64,000 nucleotides of DNA from Exophiala sp. HKRS030 (lineage: Eukaryota; Ascomycota; Eurotiomycetes; Chaetothyriales; Herpotrichiellaceae). A program made the translations under genes and the position numbers. Below, in pieces: positions 43,131-54,301 of this stretch (its first letter is position 1; each line of letters begins with the position of its first letter). The notes below the pieces were generated by a model. That model was given only the letters and a program-made list of their open reading frames with translations. It ran no database searches and was not told where the DNA came from. Where the stretch lies: contig JAHWDD010000005.1 of assembly GCA_023897205.1 (NCBI GenBank), positions 4,340,001 through 4,404,000 of the forward strand. Reading direction: 5' to 3'.

Positions 43131-44690
43131 TCACCGAATATGTACTTCGATCTCATCGTGGTTTTCAAACCCGATGTCCTCTGCCGTAGCGTCAGGATCT
43201 AGCCTGTCCCCATCAAAAACCAACCACGCCGTCTTGCCCTGCTCGAGACCCATCTTGACAGCATAGCCCTGCATCATCTTGCCAATGGTCGTGTGAGGCC
43301 GGACATTTAGATTCAATGGATCCAGATCACGGGACACAAGGCGCAAAGTGATGGTATTGCGTAGTTTCTCTTCTTCCCTTGCCGCAGCTTGACGTGCGGC
43401 TTCCGCCTCTGCGTCGTCTTCTCCATCGCCTTCCTCGTCATTATCAGAACCACCCAGCTCCTGTCGTTGCAGGGCTCTCCTCTCTTTGTCCTGCTGGCGT
43501 TGCTCGAAGATCTCTAACGTCACAGCCTCGATCATGATCTGGCCATTGCTCGGATCTTCAACGGCCTGATCATCCAGGTCTTCATTGAAGCTGTTGGTGG
43601 CACGAGCATGGTCGTTCTTGAGTTTCTGTATAATCCCTCTCATGGTCGTTGAGTCAAAGAGTCGAGTTTCCCTCCATGTGAAGAAGACGCGGGCGGTGGT
43701 TTTCTCGTCCAGTCCATTCTTCTTACACCAAAACTCTCGAACTTGTTTGAGAGACTGCGAAGCTTTGCGTTTGACGATGAGTGGTGCGGTCGAGGGGATG
43801 GAGGATTGTATGTAGAGTCTGACATCGGGATCGTCTTCGGGTGGTTGCGAGACCGTGGTTTCTCTAGGTGTCGCTGAGAGGTAATCTTGTGTGGAAAATG
43901 AGGATTCCGCTCGTCTTTGACGAAGGGGTGAGTCGTGGGTGGGTTGAGGTGTGCCGGCGGGATTGGTGGTCGCTGTACTGGCGTCGTTCGGTGTGCGTGG
44001 TCTCTCAGGCTCGATGCCTAGCCTTTGAAGTCGTGCTTTCTCTCGCGCTTGCGCTTTGAGTGCCTTCAGAAACTCGCTCTCTTCTTCTGATTCTTCCTCC
44101 TCAAGTAATGGCTGTGGCTTTGCTTGGACGGTCGCTGGCTTCTTCTTTGGCTTTGGTGTCAGTTCCACAAGATCCTCGTCTTCCTGGTCCAATGCGGAGG
44201 ACCTGGTCGTCGGACGTCTGGCGGAAGCATGGGGTGAACTTGACGAGGGGTCCAACCCTGTATTCAATTTCTTCTCTGTTCTAGGAGTGCTTCTCGTCAC
44301 AGGTGGATGTGCAGGATCTATTCGAGGAGAAACAAGGGCTTTCTTCTCTAACGCTGAACGTTCCTGTGTGTTCTTCCTTTTTATAGTACTACTTTGGCTT
44401 GACACGCTCTGGATGTCCGAGTCACTGCCGTGCTCCAAATCATCATCCGAATCGATGGAGATCCGCCTCTTCTTGAGTTCTGGTTCCTTATCTTTGGAAG
44501 CATCTGTTCGCGATTTAGCCTTGGCTAGCCTCTTTTCGCGTCTCCTTTGCTCTGCTTGCACAATGTCCTCGTAGACAGTATTGCGGCTAAAGATTGAGTC
44601 ACTCGGATCGGTTTCACTTGGAGGACCAGGCGCAGCGGCAGCCGCCCATGCGGGTTTGTTGAAGAGTGATCGCTTGACGCCGCTTGTCAT
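43131..44690 (-). CDS. Rad60/Esc2/NIP45-like protein with SUMO-like domains
   Basis: Intact 519-codon frame from ATG 44690. The N-terminal half is charged and disordered with basic and acidic tracts (KKRRISIDSDDD). A first SUMO-like domain spans about residues 300-400 (RLYIQSSIPSTAPLIVKRKA, RVFFTWRETRLFDSTTM). After an acidic coiled linker (QQDKERRALQRQEL), a second lies at about residues 445-519 (ITLRLVSRDLDPLNLNV, AWLVFDGDRLDPDATAEDIG, DEIEVHIR). Two C-terminal SUMO-like domains after a disordered N-terminus define the RENi family (Rad60, Esc2, NIP45), which works with SUMO and SMC5/6 pathways in genome stability and silencing. Nuclear location is likely. Which ortholog name applies is not decided here. 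Confidence 0.83.
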   Translation of the reverse strand: MTSGVKRSLFNKPAWAAAAAPGPPSETDPSDSIFSRNTVYEDIVQAEQRRREKRLAKAKSRTDASKDKEPELKKRRISIDSDDDLEHGSDSDIQSVSSQSSTIKRKNTQERSALEKKALVSPRIDPAHPPVTRSTPRTEKKLNTGLDPSSSSPHASARRPTTRSSALDQEDEDLVELTPKPKKKPATVQAKPQPLLEEEESEEESEFLKALKAQAREKARLQRLGIEPERPRTPNDASTATTNPAGTPQPTHDSPLRQRRAESSFSTQDYLSATPRETTVSQPPEDDPDVRLYIQSSIPSTAPLIVKRKASQSLKQVREFWCKKNGLDEKTTARVFFTWRETRLFDSTTMRGIIQKLKNDHARATNSFNEDLDDQAVEDPSNGQIMIEAVTLEIFEQRQQDKERRALQRQELGGSDNDEEGDGEDDAEAEAARQAAAREEEKLRNTITLRLVSRDLDPLNLNVRPHTTIGKMMQGYAVKMGLEQGKTAWLVFDGDRLDPDATAEDIGFENHDEIEVHIR

Positions 44691-45547
44691 GATAGCTTGA
44701 TCTTCGCAGGGACACCGGGGAAAATGGTAAACCCCATAGTCTGTTGTGAGGGAGTGGATAGATCGTCGAGTTCAAGTCAACAATCGCGTTGTGAATGGGA
44801 CGAAGTACAGCCTTGCGTATCTGGATTTCCTGCAAGGCTGCCAAGATGAGCCCCTCGACTTGGACGAGGCTCGTTACTGCCGCACCTCCTAGACCCCACC
44901 AAGTGCTTAGGACAAGATGATCGGCTACCAGCCTTTGATTTTCACTCTTAGATACATATCATTCACGATTTCAATCTCTCCCGTGACCATATTCCAGTGA
45001 TGAACGACAAATCAACCGGTGTCATGTACAGAACCTTGGAGTGGTAAGACTGTGGTTTCTGTAGGGATCAAGGCGACGAGCAAAGCACGGCACTGTGTTG
45101 CGGCTTTCGTATGCTTCCAAGACCGAGCGTTGTTAAGACCGAGGCTGTCCGTCATCCAATAAGTCTCATTCGAACCCTATGGTCTAAACCCGGAGTTTTG
45201 AGTGGTTCGATTGACCGTGTGCCTCTCAAGTATGCAATATGCCTTTCATTAAGAAGAAATGAAATGTATTGTCCCGAGTCTCGTGTACCATCTGTCTCTG
45301 TCTTCACGACATGTCAGGGAAGCATGTAGATAAGTTCGCCATATCTGGCTGTTTCTAAGCTTCATCATACCCGGGATAAATGCTCGACACAGTGCTGCTC
45401 TAAACGCATCATGCTCCTCGACCATCTGGAGAAGCTCAAAAGTATGTCGCAGCTCGCCTGAAATCTCGCGCCTTGCGCTACATGCATCCATGGTGCTCTC
45501 CTGATGTGTAACAAAACCAAGTGACCGCGGTAGGAGCGGTGGGTAGA
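44691..45547. other. Intergenic, no firmly supported gene
   Basis: 857 bases. An 81-codon minus-strand ORF from an ATG at 45491 (MDACSARREISGELRHTF) has plausible composition but no recognised family. Otherwise nothing seen. Confidence 0.4.
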
Positions 45548-46772
45548 TTATCGGCGTGCTCTCTCATGCCGTAGCCTCGTCTCCTCCGCGCGTCTCTCCC
45601 TCTCTTCTAACACTCTTCGCCTTTCTGCTTCCCTCCTCTCTCTCTCCCTCCGCTCCGCCTCAGTTTCGGCTTGAACAAGAGACACGTTAACCTTGCGCTC
45701 ACTGAGATCTCGGCTGGCGGCACTTACATTTTCTCTTGGATCCCGGATGGTCGTAAAACGTGCCATCTTCCCAGCGATTCGCGATCCAATCACGCCCGAG
45801 GAGTAAGGATGCGCCCTCACGCTCCCAAACCGCAAACTCAACGTAATATTCTAGGCCTCGTGGAACGACCCCTTCTTCCGTGGCCACGATTCTCAATTTA
45901 ATACGACCATCTCTTGGCTCGAATATCCCTAATTCTGCAAGCAATTTCCTGTGTACTCGATTGCCATCGTAGCCGCATGAGTCAAGTATTGCAGTGCAGT
46001 CCACGAAAGACGGCGAGGCGCCACTCATGGAACCGGGCTTGTATACGCGAAACGACTGGCTTGTCCCAAGCGTTGGTGCAGAATGTGATTTGGGGAGAGT
46101 CGGCCGGACATCACCTGCATCACTCGGGAAGCGTGCGTCACTCGGGGTAGGGTATCGGGCATTATTTCGTGCCGCGTGGCTCCTACTTAGATATGGATCT
46201 GAAGACGATGACGCCGCGTAGGAAGGATAAATATTCGGCCTGGCCGTCTGGGCGGTTTGTGTCGATAAAGGTACGGCGTCGGAATCACCAATGCTCGATG
46301 GTGGGTATGGACCATTGTGAGAATATCGGGTGCGGAACGCGTCTTCATCTAGATTGAGGTCTCGAATAATCCTTCGAGAGGGAGAATATCGGGTGCGGAT
46401 ATCATCTCCATCTTCATCTCCATCTAGATTGAGGACTCGAATAATCCTTCGAGAGGGAGAATATCGGGTGCGGATATCATCTCCATCTAGAGTTGGACGA
46501 TGTGTAACTACTAAACCTAGAGGGGGAGAATATCGAGTGGGCAAGTCATCTCCATCTAGAGTTGGGCGATGTGTAGCCCTTAGATCGGGAGAAGGTCGGG
46601 TTGGGATCTCACCTCCATCTAGAGTTGGGCGATGTTCAACTACTAAACCTGGAGGGGGAGAATATCGAGTGGGCAAGTCATCTCCATCTAGAGTTGGGCG
46701 ATGTGTGGCCCTTTGATGCGGATCCTTGGGCTGCATTCCTACTGCGTCAGAATGGTCTCGACTTCTGACCAT
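45548..46772 (-). CDS. Tandem-repeat protein with degenerate retropepsin-like domain
   Basis: Two exons: 46772-45728 and 45669-45548; 388 residues. The 58-nt intron has GTAAGT, a GTTAAC branch and CAAG acceptor. The frame stays open upstream of ATG 46772, so an extra 5' exon is possible. Residues about 18-130 hold six or so tandem units built on HRPTLDGDDLPTRYSPP, each about 20 residues. After a Ser/Pro/Tyr-rich linker comes a segment that reads like a Ty3/gypsy retropepsin: VDCTAILDSCGYDGNRVHRK in place of the catalytic DTG/DSG loop, LELGI-like helix text, and LLLGRDWIANRW for the ILGMDWL block. The C-terminus is a charged coiled coil (EAERRERERREAERRR). No integrase or reverse transcriptase is near. 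This suggests a host gene that captured a retropepsin-like fold; protease activity is doubtful. Confidence 0.68.
46340..46720. repeat. Coding tandem repeats (minisatellite), unit about 60-69 bp
   Basis: Within the preceding gene, near-identical units recur. The core AGAGTTGGGCGATGT (plus strand) appears at about 46558, 46620 and 46694, with a variant at 46490. The element GGGAGAATATCGGGTGCGGA occurs at about 46380 and 46455. Units diverge slightly and keep the reading frame, so length varies by whole codons. Confidence 0.85.
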
Positions 46773-47216
46773 AGACGCATCAAGCCGACGCTCTGCTGTT
46801 CTTGATGGTGACTCGTGGCGTCTGTTCACATGTAGCGAAAGATTCAAGTCGCTGTCAGAAGTTCGTTTCGTCAATCTAGTTGTCAGACTTGCATATGAGG
46901 TCTTGCCGGGAAATCAACGAGTCCTCTAATTAGGTCGTGTTGGTTGCAAGATTCGTATTGAAGAATGAGTGAAGTTGACAGATCAAACGAAGTCAACGAC
47001 GGTTCGCGGTGAGGCTGAAGAAGATACGTTGCTTCGCTGTCAACTAACGGTCTCGTATTCGAGGAAGGCGGGAGCGCTTGGCGAAGATGAGCAGGATCGC
47101 GGCCATCACATGCACCACATTTGCATTAGCGTCATCTCTCTGCATATCTCAGCCTGATCTCGAACGCATGGCCATACGGTATCATCGAGACCTCACTTCC
47201 GGTCAATCTAGCAGAA
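46773..47216. promoter_or_regulatory. Divergent promoter region
   Basis: 444 bases between the repeat gene and the DUF6594-type gene. May also hold a 5' exon of the repeat gene. No element identified. Confidence 0.35.
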
Positions 47217-48178
47217 ATGGAAGGATATGCAAAGATCGCGGAGCGCATGGCCACTCTGCCCAGCCTTGCGATATTTCGACAATTCCAAGCACTGCGGGCG
47301 CAGAATCTGCTATATATGCAAGCTGAGCTGGTGGAGCTTGAGACCAGATTTCGAGAGCAGGCGAGTCGGGATAGCCAGAGCCAAGAGCCCAACGAAAAGC
47401 TCTATTCACGAGACTGGCTCACTTTGAGTTCTCCGGACGATAAAGGCCAAATTGGCGAGCAATGGAGGCTAGCATTGGAAATCAGGGGGAAACTCGAAGC
47501 ATATGGTATGAGAAGCTCGTTCCCCGGTTTGAAACACTCGCCATCAAACTCACAGTGGACAATAGAAACCGCTCTGCTGCGCCATATCAAGTTGTCTTCC
47601 ACGTGTGAGAAACCAAGAAAGCAAGCCCTGGACATATTGACAAGTAATTTGGACAATCCTGCATTGCCCGACTATCTTCTTGGGCTTGATCACTCTGTAT
47701 GGACAGACGAACGATCCAAACAAGACTTGGTGGCTGTCAACGCCAATCCTGACTTTGACCTCCTCACGACGTGGCTGATCAAAGTCTGTCTTGGTCCATA
47801 TCACCGATTCATCGGAAGGCGAAGAAAGAAGACCCTGAATCAGGACGCAGATCTATTCCATTACGACGACAACCACCTCAAGATACCTGCTCACATTGTC
47901 AGTACACTCTTCGCATCCTTGTTGCCCAGTCTGTCAATTGTCGTTCTGTACGTCGTTCATGATATGACCAAAAGACTAGGCCTCATCGCCGTATTCACTG
48001 CCGTTTTCTCTGTTACTCTAGCTTCTTTGACAAAAGCCAGGACCGTCGACATCTTTGCCGCAACGGCTGCGTAAGTTGGTCCACTCATAACCGAGTTTCT
48101 GCTGAAATACTCAGATTTGCTGCTGTCCAAGTCGTTTTCATTGGAACGAATGTCCCAGACATTGATACGAAAACATAA
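47217..48178 (+). CDS. DUF6594-type membrane protein
   Basis: Two exons: 47217-48070 and 48115-48178; 305 residues. The 44-nt intron (GTAAGT, TCAG) rejoins the frame as IFAATAAFAAVQVVFIGTN, completing the third membrane helix. The opening GYAKIAERMATLPSLAIF then RQFQALRAQNLLYMQAELVE is the DUF6594 N-terminal signature, a coiled coil. The C-terminal third has three hydrophobic helices (LFASLLPSLSIVVLYVV, LGLIAVFTAVFSVTLASL and the spliced one). Members are numerous in filamentous fungi and uncharacterised. Likely an integral membrane protein with a cytosolic coiled coil. Frame is intact. Confidence 0.85.
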
Positions 48179-49266
48179 AAAGGGACGATGCCATGTACTA
48201 TAGTGAGCTTCACAGATTGAGACGATCTGAAATGGGCTTGAAGCATACTCTGCTCCTTCAGAATTTGAGAAATTAAGAAAGAAAGATTGGAAGGTCCATT
48301 TAGTCTGTACTTAGTCCTGCTGCCGAACCTTGTTCTGCCAAGCCGGTCGGTTCGCCTCGTCCGGAGATGGAGGCCATGCCCAGACGAGGTCTTGCTAAGT
48401 ATGTATATACTATGCACAAACAGAATATGAACTTGAATGCATAGAATTACCTTGTTGGATGGAAATCTTGACAAAAGGTGGCTGAATTTTGCACGGTTTG
48501 GTCAAGGCAATTCTTCGTCCATGTGGCCAGGGGAAGGATTCCGAGAGATATCTGAGGGTTTGGAAAGACTCCAAAGTGCTAGCTGATGACTTGATAGACT
48601 ACTTGAGTGTGTGCTCATCAGCCGAAATATTGGTTGGTCAGGTCGGCCCGTTCTTATGCCAAGGCATACATATCAGCCATGATATTATTGGATGCTGCTG
48701 GCGAGATACGGAACAATGTAATGACGGGGTGGCTTCGGCAGACTTTTCAACGCTGGGCATAGAAGACATGGAGAGTATCGAGTGACACGTTCATACTTCA
48801 AGTTAAAACATAGACTCATAGTCAGGGCGGGTATTCCCCAGAAGTTCTTCTCATGAGGACGAATTTGGAGATAGTATGGTGCTGCCGCTGATGTGCTTCT
48901 GCCGGTAAGAATCGCAAGCGAGGTTCATCAGGTCAGTGAGTTCGACTGAGCGAGGAGAAATAGTATGCTCACGACAGGTAGCAGCGAGACTTGGAATTCA
49001 AGCGCTCATATCAACCAGCGCTCACTTACCCTCCTTTTATTCACTTGAATTTCAAGCTCCATTTGCTTAGCATGTGATACCTGAAGCACGGTTTCGAAGC
49101 CGTCACTTCTCTTCCCTATAAATACTCTTCCACGGATCTCCCTCATCCAACCTTTCTTTATTTCACAAACTCTCGTGTCTTGTTGCACTGTACAGCCTCT
49201 CCATTGCAGTTGATCTTGGAATTCCAACATCTACAGCTTTTCGGCGAGCTTGAGACCTCCTTTCTC
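48179..49266. other. Intergenic, no supported gene
   Basis: 1.09 kb between same-strand genes. A 98-codon ORF at 48489-48785 lacks an ATG start and resembles noise. The last 100 bases are pyrimidine-rich and probably the next gene's leader. Confidence 0.45.
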
Positions 49267-50108
49267 ATGGCTCCACCAACGGCTTTCAAGAAGAGGAGCA
49301 TCCACACTCTGGCGGATCTAAAAGCCACGGGGCGGGAAAAGGCTGGTCCTTCGAAGCATGTTCCAAAACAGTCTCGTAAAGCCACGGGGGTCTTCACTCT
49401 CAAGCATCTTTTGGACCAAGGCACAGCTCGAGAGAATTCTGCGGGAGTCGAGGTATGTGATTTAGGCTCCCATCCAATCGTACGTCGAGTGACCATCAGC
49501 CACAGGTTGAAGATGACGAATACTGCCCTCCAGCTGACAGCGAGACTGATGAAGAAGACGGGAACTGGATCGCGCGTGAGACAGTTGATGTTGCTAGAGA
49601 GAAGCAAAGTGCTGCTGCAAGAGACAAGGAGTTACTCATGAGAAACGACGCCAGAGCTATTCGTTGTCACAAACGAGCGCTGAAGAAGGTTGGCCGCACC
49701 CTCGGAGGTGTCGAGGCTGCTACTCAAGCATGTGTTGGCAAAGATGAGAATGAAGTGAGGCACGCTCTCCCTACCAGCAAACTTAGACGATTCCGACGTG
49801 TAGCTCTGACCCAGGAAAATATTGTCCAATATACAGATGGAGAATTTCATGACGAAGAGGCTGGTGTGAGCTTCAAGAGGAGCACCCATCCCAAGAATCC
49901 AAATCGAGATTTGTTCTTCAAAAAAATCCTGGGTCTTGCCACCACCACCCAAGGAAATGCTCCCCAGGACATGAAGGACTGTGGAGGAAATGGTAACAAG
50001 AATAGCGAGGTAGGTGCTGCAACTCATAGTGGAGAGAAGAAACGTGGCATCAGTGAGCAAACGAATGAAGAGGAAAAAGCACAACTGTCCAAGAAGACAA
50101 GGGTCTAA
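49267..50108 (+). CDS. Unknown charged protein, two exons
   Basis: Exons 49267-49452 and 49506-50108; 262 residues. The 53-nt intron has GTATGT and CACAG and leaves the frame open (GVEVEDDEYCPPADSETDEE across the junction). ATG 49267 gives MAPPTAFKKRSIHTLADLKA. The N-terminus is basic, the middle acidic then basic (RAIRCHKRALKKVGRTLGG), the C-terminus Lys/Glu-rich (EKKRGISEQTNEEEKAQLSK). No domain, signal peptide or membrane helix is seen. Composition suggests a nuclear protein. I do not recognise a family. Confidence 0.6.
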
Positions 50109-51876
50109 AGGAGCTGAACGGACATTCGTTTGCCAGACGCTGAAGTCGGGTGGTATTCCTTTCCCACTTCTGGTTTCTCTTTTACTCACTGAGAACATGA
50201 GACAGGTGAACGACCCTCACCCTTAAACCAATCTACCAGGAAGATCGTCCAGAGTCGCAACAGAAAAGGACACTTGATATTGATTGCACAGTCCAAAGGA
50301 CGATATCTAATGCAATACAATAGAGGTCTGCAATGGGCTGATATTTGGGACGGTGTCCTTTGATGATCTAAACTTCAATTGCGACTTACACAAGTATTGT
50401 TGTTGATAGCATCTAGCTCACTAGTGGTGAACTATCAGCAGTTAGATCTGAAAATCCTTAGATGCCGTCTGCATGTTTTGATGTTCGGGGCCTTCAGATA
50501 GACGAGTCAAGGTGAAAACGATGCAGGTCGATCATCTTTTGAGTTGACGGTACATGCTGAAATCTAGACATTGACTTGTTGTGACCTCGCCTCGGGGAGA
50601 GCGAACGGCCTAGTGCGACTGATGGTCATGAAAGTGTTGTCATGCATCACTAGATATCTCAGGAGTGTGGAATGATGAAAAAAATAATGGATGTAACGAA
50701 AGAGGAAAAGTTGATGCCAGGCTGTGCAAATGTGGCGTGCCCAAAAATAGGATGGGAAGGTGCGAGCAGGTGTCAGTCTTGGGCACGTGAGTTTGAGGTG
50801 TCTCACTCTGTCTCAGAGTGTTTGGAGCTCGGGCACTTGGTTAAAGCGTTTAGGCTCTTCGGGCGGCGGGTCGGCTACTGACGAGGTTGCTTAGGCATGT
50901 GAGATAGGTGTGCAAAGGCACGGAGACAACCCGCTTTAGGTGTTGTTAGGCGGGGTGCAACTACGGGCGTCTCTTCCTCTTTCGTGCCCCTTTTTCAAGG
51001 CTCGGTCACATGTTCTTGGCACGATTTGCCTTCGCTTGCGCCTTCCGCCCACCAACTTTGAATTTTCTTCGCCATTTCTTCGCGGCGACGCGTCTTTAAA
51101 CCCCTCAATTCTGTGATTCTCACCTTCTTACACGTCCTTCTCGAATCACTTTCCACATGGGAGCGGCTGTGGCTGCGTAAAGTTTCCTGAAACAAATATC
51201 AACTCCCACCAGATCCCGCCCTGATGCTGGGAGTTCATCAGCAGTTCTTGATTCGGACTTGTCAAGGTAATCGCTTGCATGTGATGACAATAGGTAAGCC
51301 AGTGGTCAGTGGTCACTCGAATTGACCTGGACCACTCTGTTGCATCCGATCGTGCTGCCACTGTTTCACACCTGCAGCCGTGCTCTTTTGTTGGTACCCA
51401 CAGTGATAACAGGTTCATATATCTATCGATTGACGTTCCAAGGATTCCCACAACCTTTGCTGATCATTACTCGATCTTGCATCCTGAACCAGTCTCATTC
51501 TCTATTCTTCGATTCGATTTCGATCGCACTCTGACGCAGACGAACAGTTTCCACGGAACACTCGTTAAAACCGAATACCCCTCGTTTGTATACCTACCAC
51601 TCAAAGACCACTGTTGGCGGACCTTGCATTAGTCTGCGGTGACTAGGCGGAATCTTCGGAGTGCACAAAATTTATCCTTTACTATTACACGCAACCGCAA
51701 CCTGTGTCCATGCAACTTCCCCAGTGAGGTTCGCACACACGAGCACGAGGACGTCACCCTTTTGCACTTTATATTCCACTCGATTCTCTCTTTTGTCTCT
51801 CATTACACCAGACAGTCTACCCGACATCTTCGAAACACCGTACACCCCGACAGACAATAATCTCACAGCCCAAAAG
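50109..51876. other. Intergenic, 1.8 kb, no supported gene
   Basis: Nothing recognisable. The distal 500 bases (51400-51876) are pyrimidine-rich and probably 5' leader of the next gene. Confidence 0.45.
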
Positions 51877-52131
51877 ATGTCTCGAGCTCAATATTCCTCA
51901 AGGCATTACGCCGACTATGAACAGGCACTCAGACAGGCCAATGGAAATCAAAGATCGGAGCGACCCAAATCAACCCCGCCATCGTCAACTGCATCTTCTC
52001 GAACATCGTCTGCAACTTCTCTCGAACCAACCTCTGCCGTGGCAGAATGGTGTCATCAGATGCACTTGATGCAGCACCGTAAATATGACTGGTGTGAAGG
52101 ATGCCATCCCAGAGTCCAACTCTCCCTCTGA
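51877..52131 (+). CDS. Small protein with Cys/His cluster
   Basis: 84 codons from ATG 51877 (MSRAQYSSRHYADYEQAL). The middle is Ser/Thr/Pro-rich. The C-terminus has a possible zinc-binding pattern: EWCHQMHLMQHRKYDWCEGC, with two Cys pairs' worth of ligands plus His. The frame is open well upstream without an ATG. The end may be wrong: a different frame stays open past the stop, so a base error near 52105-52120 could extend it. Function unknown. Weakly supported as a real gene, mainly by composition and leader. Confidence 0.4.
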   Translation: MSRAQYSSRHYADYEQALRQANGNQRSERPKSTPPSSTASSRTSSATSLEPTSAVAEWCHQMHLMQHRKYDWCEGCHPRVQLSL

Positions 52132-52382
52132 AAGTTCCGTCGGAGAAGGTTGTACAACAACAAATTCGATCTCGACGGGAGCCCACTCATGCATACCAAT
52201 GAAAGCGGAAGGTTTACTGCAGCATGGATTTTAGCAAGGCGTTGGTGGATATTATTGGTATGGAACTTTGATTCCTACCTTCTCTGGGCAATACATAATC
52301 GACAATGATGTGAAGAAATAATGGTACAACAAGAGGCTATGAATACAGTGAAACAAGGATGATGAGACGTTGCACAATTCAT

Positions 52383-53011
52383 TTAATTCCCATTCGTCGC
52401 TCTAGTTCCTTGTGTTTTCAACTTGTCGATCTGGGCTTTGAACAGGCTTTCATATTCCTCTTGTTTGAAGACCTGTGGATGACATTGTCAGTGTCGTGCC
52501 GAGGGATGATCACAATCTCATACCCTCGTGGCTTCGATGGCGCTTGGCTGTCCCAACTCAGGATCCGCTCCAGCTTCGAGTAATATGTTGATTACTTCCT
52601 TTTCGTTCTTGAACACCACACCAGCCAACGGCGATTGCCGTCGGTCATTCAAGCGATTCGGGTCTGCACCGTGTTTTACAAGTAATGACACAAGTGGAGC
52701 ATGGCCATGGTAAGATGCCAACATAAGCTTGAATGCTCGAGTCAGCTGGGTAGCTGAGAGAGAGAAAGATAAAAACCCAGTCAAGGCAACAGATTTCGCC
52801 TATGTTGTGGAAAAACTCACGGACTCTCGGTGATGCTTACCAGCGTGTCGCCTTTGTCATTGGTCAGATTGGCGGGCAAACCTCTTGACAAGGCCTGTTC
52901 GAAAATGTCTATTTGTCCATGTCGCGCTGCTTCGAAAAACCTCGCTGCTAAAGCAATGGCTTCGTCGGGCAGCTCGGATGCTTGTTGTTGTGGAGGAGGG
53001 GCCGGGTCCAT
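52383..53011 (-). CDS. Small ankyrin-repeat protein, three exons
   Basis: Exons 53011-52841, 52727-52524 and 52472-52383; 154 residues. Introns of 113 and 51 nt have GTAAGC/GTATGA donors and CAAG/CACAG acceptors. Splicing makes consecutive ankyrin repeats: ALSRGLPANLTNDKGDTLLM, LASYHGHAPLVSLLVKHGAD and VFKNEKEVINILLEAGADPE. ATG 53011 (MDPAPPPQQQASELPDEA) is preferred. The C-terminus is a short charged helix. Small cytosolic ankyrin proteins of this kind are conserved in ascomycetes as binding modules; the partner is unknown. Confidence 0.83.
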
Positions 53012-54301
53012 AATGTGTGTGGGACGAATAGGAAGGAGCAATTATTGTCAGTTGATACAAGTCCTAGACTCACTTTTGGGCGAGAATGAAGGATCAAATG
53101 GACGTTGTCACAAGCACCTAACAAGTACTCCATGCCGTGAGATTGCTACTCATATCTGATAGTAATATATCCCTGTACACAATAGGCAGGTAGCAGGGAT
53201 CACCGGGAGGATGAGTAGGAGAAAGAGATGACGTAGGGCAGACGAATCGGGTCTCAATCAATTACCTCACCAGACTTGGATTCGGCTCATCGTTTGGTGA
53301 TGAAATATCATCCATTTAGAAAGGGAAATGGTTAGGCCATTCGACGATGTAGAGGACTGGTAGGATTAAAAGTCATCAATCTTAGTCAGACAACATTTGG
53401 TGGCTTCCGTGGAGTTGAAAATCACGACAATTTGAATCTCGGCAGAATTCAGGAACTGACGCTTTGGGTTGGGAGGAGGGGTAGATCACGTGATATATCA
53501 AAGCCCAGCAAATTGTTGTTCTGCATGTCGGAGTCCACCACCGCTGCAGCCTCCCCACGTTGCTAGTTGAAACTTTCCTCCAATACTTGCTAAGGCGTGC
53601 AAAGGCTTTGGGTTTGGCGTCGTGGGCGCCTGGTCCCCTACCTAGTCATCACTTTGTCACTCGTCGCTCATTGTGTCGCCGCCCTAACTAATGCCAGAGG
53701 TTCTGGAACACGAAAGCCACCCGCACTTTTCTATTCAATAAGCCAAGCCACTAGTCCATAAAAGGCTAGCTCCATATCGATTGCGTGCTCGTCGAGCACA
53801 ATGATTGTTCGGATTCTTCGAATTCTTCGTACGTGCCAGAGAGAAAAAAAACAACTGCGGACACCTACCTTGTCCATTGCATGTCCATCGTATGCCCCTC
53901 CATTGCCCTCTGGTGCCCTCTGGTGCCCTTTGCTCGCACACGCTACCCTTCCAAGAATCACCAAATGCCTTCCTCCACTGATGCAATCAGCCATCTGCCC
54001 ACTCTGAGCACGGCCGAGGGCCTTCTTGGGGTCGACCGTCGTGAATCAGACTTTCGTCGGCTGCAAGGGTTCTCCCCGTGGACTGAGGACTCTGAAAAAA
54101 ATACCTGGCATTTGTCTACCTGCGCCCGCCATCGCCCCATCACAGGTGAACAGGCCCTGATTAGTATATGTCACAAGTACGACAATCTTTTTTCCATTCC
54201 TCCTCTTCTTCTAGCTTCCATTGCCTGTGACACTATAAGATTCCTGTTCATCAGAGACACCTTGATCCTTTTCTACAGTTCATCAAACATCATCATTCAT
54301 C
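53012..54301. promoter_or_regulatory. Divergent promoter region, ankyrin and peroxiredoxin genes
   Basis: 1.29 kb. A 179-codon plus-strand ORF (53785-54324) overlaps the peroxiredoxin start in another frame and looks like leader sequence. No stress element was identified with confidence. Confidence 0.4.

Noticed and set aside
45249..45491. 80-residue minus-strand ORF with ATG
   Set aside because: Plausible composition but no family, no intron and no neighbour evidence.
45670..45727. Frameshift at the end of the retropepsin-like gene
   Set aside because: The frame change has the wrong sign for a missing base and is explained by an intron with a GTAAGT donor.
46330..46716. 128-codon plus-strand ORF through the tandem repeat
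   Set aside because: It is an antisense shadow of the repeat-coding exon, open only because the repeat unit is a multiple of three.
48489..48785. 98-codon plus-strand ORF
   Set aside because: Lacks an ATG start and resembles chance sequence.
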